Assembly: GCA_900552855.1 (NCBI GenBank)
Contig: USBG01000051.1
Coordinates: 1 to 10,917 of the forward strand
Reading direction: 5' to 3'
DNA: 10,917 bases
Source: an uncultured Phascolarctobacterium sp.
Lineage (GTDB): Bacteria > Bacillota > Negativicutes > Acidaminococcales > Acidaminococcaceae
Positions within the stretch are counted from its first letter, which is position 1, and every line of letters begins with the position of its first letter. Positions 7,368 to 10,917 of this stretch are shown here, in pieces. Made by a program: the position numbers and the translations under genes. The notes below the pieces were generated by a model, which searched no databases, had not been told where the DNA came from, and saw nothing but the letters and a program-made list of their open reading frames with translations.

Positions 7368-8248
7368 TGCGTAGATTTTCTATTGTAAAAAACTATAAAA
7401 TCTTCTTCAGCATTACTATCATCTTCCTGATTATTGGCTTTGGTTCTATGTTATTCAAGGGTTTTAACCTTGGCATTGACTTTACTGGTGGCAGTATTAT
7501 GGACTTAAAGTTCAATAAGGCTGTTACTGTATCTGAGGTTCGTGATGTATTGAAGGAGCATAAGCTGGGTAACTCTATAATTCAGCTAGAAAGCTCTGAC
7601 GGATCTACCTCTGCAGAAGGTGTTCTGATTCGTACAGGCGTTATTGATGATGAACAGCGTCGTGTAGTAATGGATGATTTAAAGGCGAAGCTTGGCAGCT
7701 TTGACATCAACCGTGTAGAAAACGTTGGTGCAACAGTAGGCGATGAGCTTATTCAACAGGCCGTTATGGCAATAGTGTTGTCCTGGTTCCTGATGATTGC
7801 CTACATCTCTATGCGCTTTGAGTTCCGTTTTGCAATAGCGGCAATCATTGCCTTGATTATTGACGTAAGTGTAACACTGAGCTATTTCTCTCTGTTCCAC
7901 ATGGAACTGGATTCCTCTTTTGTAGCTGCATTGCTGACTGTAGTGGGTTACTCCGTCAACGGTACTATCGTAATCTTCGATAGAATTCGTGAAAATCTTA
8001 AAATTCATCGCCGCAGCGAAAGCATGGCCGATATGATAGACAACAGTATTTGGCAAACCATGGGCCGTAGCGTTTACACAGTGGGTACCAGCTTGTTTGC
8101 TGTAATTGCTATCTTCCTGTGGGGCGGTGAAACCATCCATAACTTTGCCTTTGCAATGCTGGTGGGCTTCTCTAGTGGCGCTTACACTTCCACATTACTT
8201 GCTGGTCCCTTGTGGCTGTTCCTGAGAGGCAAAAAGGCAAGCGATTAA
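7367..8248 (+). CDS. secF: Protein translocase subunit SecF with an atypical membrane motif
   Basis: SecF pairs with SecD to form the two halves of the SecDF pump. The 293-residue product has an N-terminal span (about 13-30), GIDFTGGSIMDLKF (36-49) beginning the small periplasmic domain, then five spans between about 131 and 284. The signature reads VVGYSVNGTIVIFDRIREN (192-210), where the usual form is GYSINDTxVxxDRIREN. The conserved Asp (E. coli SecF D213 by motif alignment) is therefore Gly at residue 199, codon GGT at 7961-7963. The conserved Arg in the next span is kept (R234 in MGRSVYT). AGGAGGTG (7351-7358) lies 8 nt before the ATG, which shares one base with the secD stop. The protein is otherwise complete and is followed by a terminator, so it ends the operon. 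Confidence 0.96.
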   Translation: MRRFSIVKNYKIFFSITIIFLIIGFGSMLFKGFNLGIDFTGGSIMDLKFNKAVTVSEVRDVLKEHKLGNSIIQLESSDGSTSAEGVLIRTGVIDDEQRRVVMDDLKAKLGSFDINRVENVGATVGDELIQQAVMAIVLSWFLMIAYISMRFEFRFAIAAIIALIIDVSVTLSYFSLFHMELDSSFVAALLTVVGYSVNGTIVIFDRIRENLKIHRRSESMADMIDNSIWQTMGRSVYTVGTSLFAVIAIFLWGGETIHNFAFAMLVGFSSGAYTSTLLAGPLWLFLRGKKASD

Positions 8249-8273
8249 GGAAAAATTTTATATTACGTTCTTT

Positions 8274-8309
8274 AATAGACATCTCAAAATTTGAGATGTC
8301 TATTTTTTT
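8274..8309 (+). terminator. Intrinsic terminator after secF
   Basis: A perfect inverted repeat (arms 8275-8288 and 8290-8303, centred on A8289) can fold into a stem of about 12 pairs with a loop of about 5 nt. A run of seven T (8303-8309) follows. It begins 26 nt after the secF stop and should end the housekeeping operon. The other strand has no comparable T run. Confidence 0.93.
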
Positions 8310-8379
8310 GCAAATTTTTGGATGTGAGGTATGTGAAAAATAATTTTCAGAATTTATTTACAAAATATACAAGATAAGG

Positions 8380-8390
8380 GGAACAGTTCC
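8380..8390. repeat. Inverted repeat GGAACAGTTCC upstream of the -35 box
   Basis: Two 5-bp arms, GGAAC and GTTCC, flank a single A. G-U and A-U pairs could extend them to about 9 pairs in RNA, with a T run downstream. It lies 9 bp before the -35 hexamer, a plausible place for a regulator to bind. It does not match the longer spacing of LexA boxes. Confidence 0.4.
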
Positions 8391-8399
8391 TTTTTAACA

Positions 8400-8428
8400 T
8401 TGATTTACGCATTTAATAGAGTTATAAT
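8400..8428 (+). promoter_or_regulatory. Sigma-A-type promoter for the polysaccharide locus
   Basis: TTGATT (8400-8405) and a perfect TATAAT (8423-8428) are separated by 17 bp, the optimal spacing. The -35 matches 4 of 6 consensus bases. Predicted start of transcription is near 8435. This is the best promoter match I saw in the window and lies between the upstream terminator and the first polysaccharide gene. Confidence 0.72.
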
Positions 8429-8440
8429 ATTGATATTATA
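8423..8440. repeat. 8-bp inverted repeat overlapping the -10 box and start point
   Basis: TATAATAT (8423-8430) and ATATTATA (8433-8440) are perfect complements separated by TG. The first arm contains the whole -10 hexamer. It could be an operator that blocks RNA polymerase, or chance in very AT-rich DNA. Confidence 0.4.
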
Positions 8441-8575
8441 GATATAAATATTAAGTATTTGCAATGTTAAAATTGGAATTATTTTAATACGTTGTATAAG
8501 ATTATCATAGAATATATTATTAGCGGTGCTTGGTGCGAGATGGTTACTGTTGCTTGTATTTCAATATAATGATTG

Positions 8576-8586
8576 GGAGCTAAGGA
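8576..8586 (+). promoter_or_regulatory. Ribosome binding site for the initiating transferase
   Basis: GGAG at 8576-8579 lies 8 nt before TTG at 8588. This favours 8588 over the in-frame TTG at 8573, which has no such site upstream. No ATG is available in frame near the N-terminus. Confidence 0.6.
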
Positions 8587-9874
8587 TTTGAATAGTAAAA
8601 ATAATTATCAAAAAAATTTAAGAGTATTACTGCCGTTTTTATTAGTTATAGGTGATTATTTATCTGTAATTGCTGCGGAGCAATGTGCCTATGAAGCTCG
8701 TAATTTTATTATGAGTGATGGGCCAGTGTTGAATATTTCTTTATTAAATTTTTGGATTGTATTTCCTGCATTTTATCTATTGTTTTTTAATATAGAAAAA
8801 CTTTATAGTAGGCGTGCTCAATTTTTACAGATTATTAAGAGTTTTTTTTATTGCTGTCTGTATGCTATTATTGCTATTATTATTGACTTATATATAGCTC
8901 AATTAGCTGGAAGTACATCACGTCTTTTTATTGGCTTACTGTGGATTTTTAGTTTTGTTTTTTTAGTTATTACAAGATTCGTTATAAAAAAATTAGTTGC
9001 AAAATTTGCATTACTGCAATTGCCAGTATTAATTATTGGTGCTGGTAGAACAGCAGAAGTTCTTGTAAGAGGCATAGATAAAGAAGAAAGTTTAGGATAT
9101 AAAATTATAGGCTTTCTAGAGGACAATAATTTAGAGGCGAAACTTCTTAAGGAATATCCATTACTAGGTAATTTTGAGGATGTAGAGAGTGTTATAGAAA
9201 AAACTGGTGTAAAACATGTATTTATAGCGGCACCAGGGATGGAGCAAAATTCACTTATTAGTCTCATTAATAGAGTACAGCCTTTAGTAAAAAATGTGGC
9301 CATTATTCCCAATCTCATTGGCATGCCTATGGGTAGTTTAGAGGTGGAAAGCCTTTATAACGAAAGAATAATGTTGGTTAGAGTTAAGAATAATCTAGCA
9401 CGTTGGTATAATTGCTTGTTTAAACAGGTTTTTGATTATGCGCTTACGATAATAGGCACTGTCTTGATTTCTCCAGTACTCTTATTAATAGCTATATGGA
9501 TATACAAGGATTCTCCAGGACCAATTATTTTTAAACATACTCGTATTGGTAAAGATGGAAAGCCTTTTCCATGTTATAAATTTCGTACTATGTGCGTAAA
9601 TGCTCAAGAAAAATTAGCTAAACTTTTAGCCAATGATGCAAAGGCTAGAGCAGAGTGGGAAAGGGATTTTAAGCTAAAAAATGATCCTCGTATAACCAAA
9701 AGTGGTGTTTTTCTTAGAAAAACAAGCTTGGATGAGCTACCACAAATTTTTAATGTTTTGCGTGGTGAGATGAGTTTAGTTGGTCCTAGACCTGTTGTTC
9801 ATGAAGAACTGGAGCGTTATGGGGAATATCTTGGTGATTACCTTATGGTTAAGCCCGGTATTACAGGTATGTGG

Positions 9875-9877
9875 TAG
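9875..9877 (+). other. In-frame amber codon at a conserved Gln position
   Basis: The codon lies between ATG-TGG and GTA-AGC-GGA-CGC, that is, within TGMW-stop-VSGRS. CAG to TAG is a single C-to-T change. No frameshift accompanies it and there is no homopolymer at the site. Confidence 0.9.
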
Positions 9878-10000
9878 GTAAGCGGACGCAGTGATACGAC
9901 TTATGAAGAAAGAGTGCAGATGGACAACTGGTACGTGCGTAATTGGAGCGTATGGTTGGATATTATGTTGATTTGGAAAACGGTAAAGGCAGTAGTGTGC

Positions 10001-10008
10001 AGGAAGGG
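10001..10008 (+). promoter_or_regulatory. Ribosome binding site for the family 2 glycosyltransferase
   Basis: AGGAAGGG lies 9 nt before GTG at 10018 and 15 nt before ATG at 10024. The spacing favours GTG. It is embedded in the last codons of the upstream transferase frame. Confidence 0.6.
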
Positions 10009-10017
10009 TGCGTATTA

Positions 10018-10848
10018 GTGGATATGAAGTTTTCTGTTTTGATGTCAGTATATAAAAATGAAAAAGCTGAATATCTTAATACTGCGTTGAAAAGCATCGT
10101 AAATCAGTCTTTAATGCCTAATGAAATAATAATAGTTAAAGATGGTATTTTAACTGACGAACTGGACAAATGTTTGGATGATTTCTATGAAGCTTATGAA
10201 AATATAGTTAAGGTAATTCCGTTTGCTGAAAATCGTGGTCTAGGCTTAGCTCTAAGAGATGGAGTTTTAGCATGTTCAAATGAATATATTGCCAGAATGG
10301 ATACTGACGATATTGCATTTTCTAATAGGTTTGAGGAACAATTTGAATTTTTAAAAAAACATGAGGATATATCGTTAGTTGGTAGTTGGATAACAGAGTT
10401 TTCCAATGATTCGTTAAAACCAGACACTATTACTAAGTTACCATGTAAGCATAGTGATATAGTAAACTATGCAAAAAAAAGAAATCCTTTTAGACACATG
10501 ACTGTTATATTCAAAAAGAAAGCTGTTTTAGATAGTGGTAATTATAGGGACTTTCTTTGGTTTGAGGACTATGATTTATGGGTTAGGATAATTCAAAAGG
10601 GATATAAAACAGCTAATATACCTAAGGTCTTAGTGAATGTTAGAGCTACAGATGATATGTTTGCCAGAAGGGGTGGCCTTAGATATATTAAACAGGAAAT
10701 AAGATTTCAAAATAGTATTAGGAAACAAAATTTTATAAGTATGTGGAATTCTATAGAGAATTTGATAATTAGATCTATAGTGAGAATTTTTCCAAATAAA
10801 CTAAGAGTTTATTGTTACAAGACAATGTTAAGATATTCTGAAAAATAA
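10018..10848 (+). CDS. Family 2 glycosyltransferase of the polysaccharide locus
   Basis: A GT-A-fold enzyme that probably adds a sugar from a nucleotide donor to the lipid-linked repeat unit on the cytoplasmic side of the membrane. From GTG 10018 it has 276 residues (274 from ATG 10024). It opens with KFSVLMSVYKNE (4-15), the nucleotide-binding strand. NRGLGLALRDG (72-82) follows, then the metal-binding ARMDTDDIAFSNRF (92-105), with the Asp-rich motif at D95/D97/D98, and WFEDYDLWVRI (181-191), the acceptor-side acidic motif. TDDMFARRGGLRYIKQE (211-227) recalls AmsE-type capsule enzymes. The basic C-terminus (about 245-274) may associate with membrane. The GTG shares one base with the TAG that ends the transferase frame, which suggests coupling. 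Donor and acceptor cannot be predicted. An upstream in-frame ATG at 9943 would overlap the transferase and lacks family support. Confidence 0.88.
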   Translation: MDMKFSVLMSVYKNEKAEYLNTALKSIVNQSLMPNEIIIVKDGILTDELDKCLDDFYEAYENIVKVIPFAENRGLGLALRDGVLACSNEYIARMDTDDIAFSNRFEEQFEFLKKHEDISLVGSWITEFSNDSLKPDTITKLPCKHSDIVNYAKKRNPFRHMTVIFKKKAVLDSGNYRDFLWFEDYDLWVRIIQKGYKTANIPKVLVNVRATDDMFARRGGLRYIKQEIRFQNSIRKQNFISMWNSIENLIIRSIVRIFPNKLRVYCYKTMLRYSEK

Positions 10849-10860
10849 AGGGGACTTTAT

Positions 10861-10917
10861 ATGCAACGTATATTTGCATTAGTTACGGTATATAATCCAG
10901 AAGATAAAAGTTGTAAA
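10861..10917 (+). CDS. Glycosyltransferase, N-terminal fragment (cut by window end)
   Basis: An ATG at 10861 with AGGGGA (10849-10854) 6 nt upstream opens a frame that stays open to the window edge, giving MQRIFALVTVYNPEDKSCK. A hydrophobic strand ending in VTVYNPE is the usual start of family 2 glycosyltransferases, including rhamnosyltransferase-like members. It follows the previous gene by 12 nt, so the two probably form one operon. Only 19 residues are visible, so the subfamily is unknown. Confidence 0.65.
   Translation, partial: MQRIFALVTVYNPEDKSCK

Larger units (their letters stand above)
8311..8587 (+). promoter_or_regulatory. AT-rich control region and untranslated leader of the polysaccharide locus
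   Basis: This stretch has no supported gene. It contains a promoter (8400-8428), two inverted repeats (8380-8390 and 8423-8440), and a leader of about 150 nt before the first gene. A weak AT-rich hairpin is possible at 8467-8487 (arms TTAAAAT and ATTTTAA). No terminator-like structure or known riboswitch was recognised in the leader. Confidence 0.6.
8588..10018 (+). pseudogene. Polyprenyl-phosphate glycosyl-1-phosphate transferase (WbaP-like), interrupted by an in-frame TAG
   Basis: This family attaches the first sugar-1-phosphate to undecaprenyl phosphate at the inner membrane, starting exopolysaccharide, capsule or O-antigen units. Counting from TTG 8588, there are several N-terminal membrane spans (to about 135), then a nucleotide-binding-like fold beginning at LIIGAGRTAEVLV (148-160). 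A further membrane segment (about 282-305) leads to the catalytic domain with YKFRTM (330-335), TSLDELPQ (379-386, Asp-Glu dyad D382/E383) and MSLVGPRPV (395-403). At codon 430 (9875-9877) a TAG replaces the Gln of the family motif TGLWQVSGRS. The same frame then continues for 46 codons with VSGRSDTTYEERV and WYVRNWSVWLDI, ending CRKGAY and TAG, which is the usual family ending. With the TAG read as an amino acid the length is 476, normal for the family. Termination at 9877 would remove the end of the catalytic domain and probably inactivate it. The 5' start could also be TTG 8573. Confidence 0.85.

Noticed and set aside
7679..8140. 153-codon frame on the - strand opposite secF
   Set aside because: It is a shadow of secF with odd composition (many His, Gln and Tyr) and no recognisable motif.
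8380..8390. LexA (SOS) box upstream of the polysaccharide promoter
   Set aside because: The GAAC and GTTC arms are separated by only 1 bp, whereas Firmicute LexA boxes need about 4 bp between them.
8540..8569. Nine-codon leader peptide MVTVACISI before the transferase gene
   Set aside because: There is only a weak ribosome binding site, no run of regulatory codons and no attenuator-like structure.
8565..8570. TATAAT just before the transferase start as a second promoter
   Set aside because: It has no acceptable -35 hexamer at 16-18 bp, and transcription would begin at or beyond the ribosome binding site.
9875..9877. Pyrrolysine insertion or programmed stop-codon read-through at the amber codon
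   Set aside because: The family residue here is Gln, not a catalytic position known to use pyrrolysine. The next bases (GTAAGC) do not resemble the known leaky CARYYA context, and no pyl genes are in view.
9943..10017. N-terminal extension of the glycosyltransferase from an ATG at 9943
   Set aside because: It overlaps the conserved end of the transferase in another frame, has no family similarity, and the glycosyltransferase fold begins at KFSVLMSVY just after 10024.

Overview
This window looks like a chromosomal segment from an anaerobic member of the Bacillota, most likely the Negativicutes (diderm Firmicutes). This is inferred from the gene order (RuvAB, QueH, SpoIID-like, QueA, Tgt, YajC, 5-FCL, SecD, SecF), from QueH rather than the cobalamin-dependent QueG, and from moderate GC. 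Species cannot be named from the sequence. All genes lie on the + strand.

Positions 1-8248 are a dense housekeeping block. A probable ruvA tail and ruvB serve Holliday-junction branch migration. queH, queA and tgt encode the base-exchange and last two tailoring steps of tRNA queuosine synthesis, with a secreted SpoIID/LytB-like protein between queH and queA. A gap at 5153-5250 holds a possible promoter. It is followed by yajC, a 5-formyltetrahydrofolate cyclo-ligase gene, secD and secF, with overlaps or very short gaps and strong Shine-Dalgarno sites. A strong intrinsic terminator (8274-8309) closes the block.

Positions 8311-8587 are an AT-rich control region with a good sigma-A-type promoter, two inverted repeats and a leader of about 150 nt. 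From 8588 to the window end lies the start of an exopolysaccharide, capsule or O-antigen locus: an initiating polyprenyl-phosphate glycosyl-1-phosphate transferase, a family 2 glycosyltransferase, and the first 19 codons of a second glycosyltransferase.

Two points stand out. The initiating transferase is interrupted by an in-frame TAG exactly where the family has a conserved Gln (TGLWQVSGRS motif). The remaining 46 codons are intact and end in a TAGTG overlap with the next gene, so this is a very recent nonsense mutation, a sequencing error or a suppressed codon. General recoding of UAG is unlikely, because it would fuse the secreted SpoIID-like protein in frame to cytosolic QueA. The second point is that SecF carries Gly at the position of a conserved intramembrane Asp linked to proton-driven function. 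I found no clearly novel multi-gene system, RNA gene, CRISPR array or mobile element.
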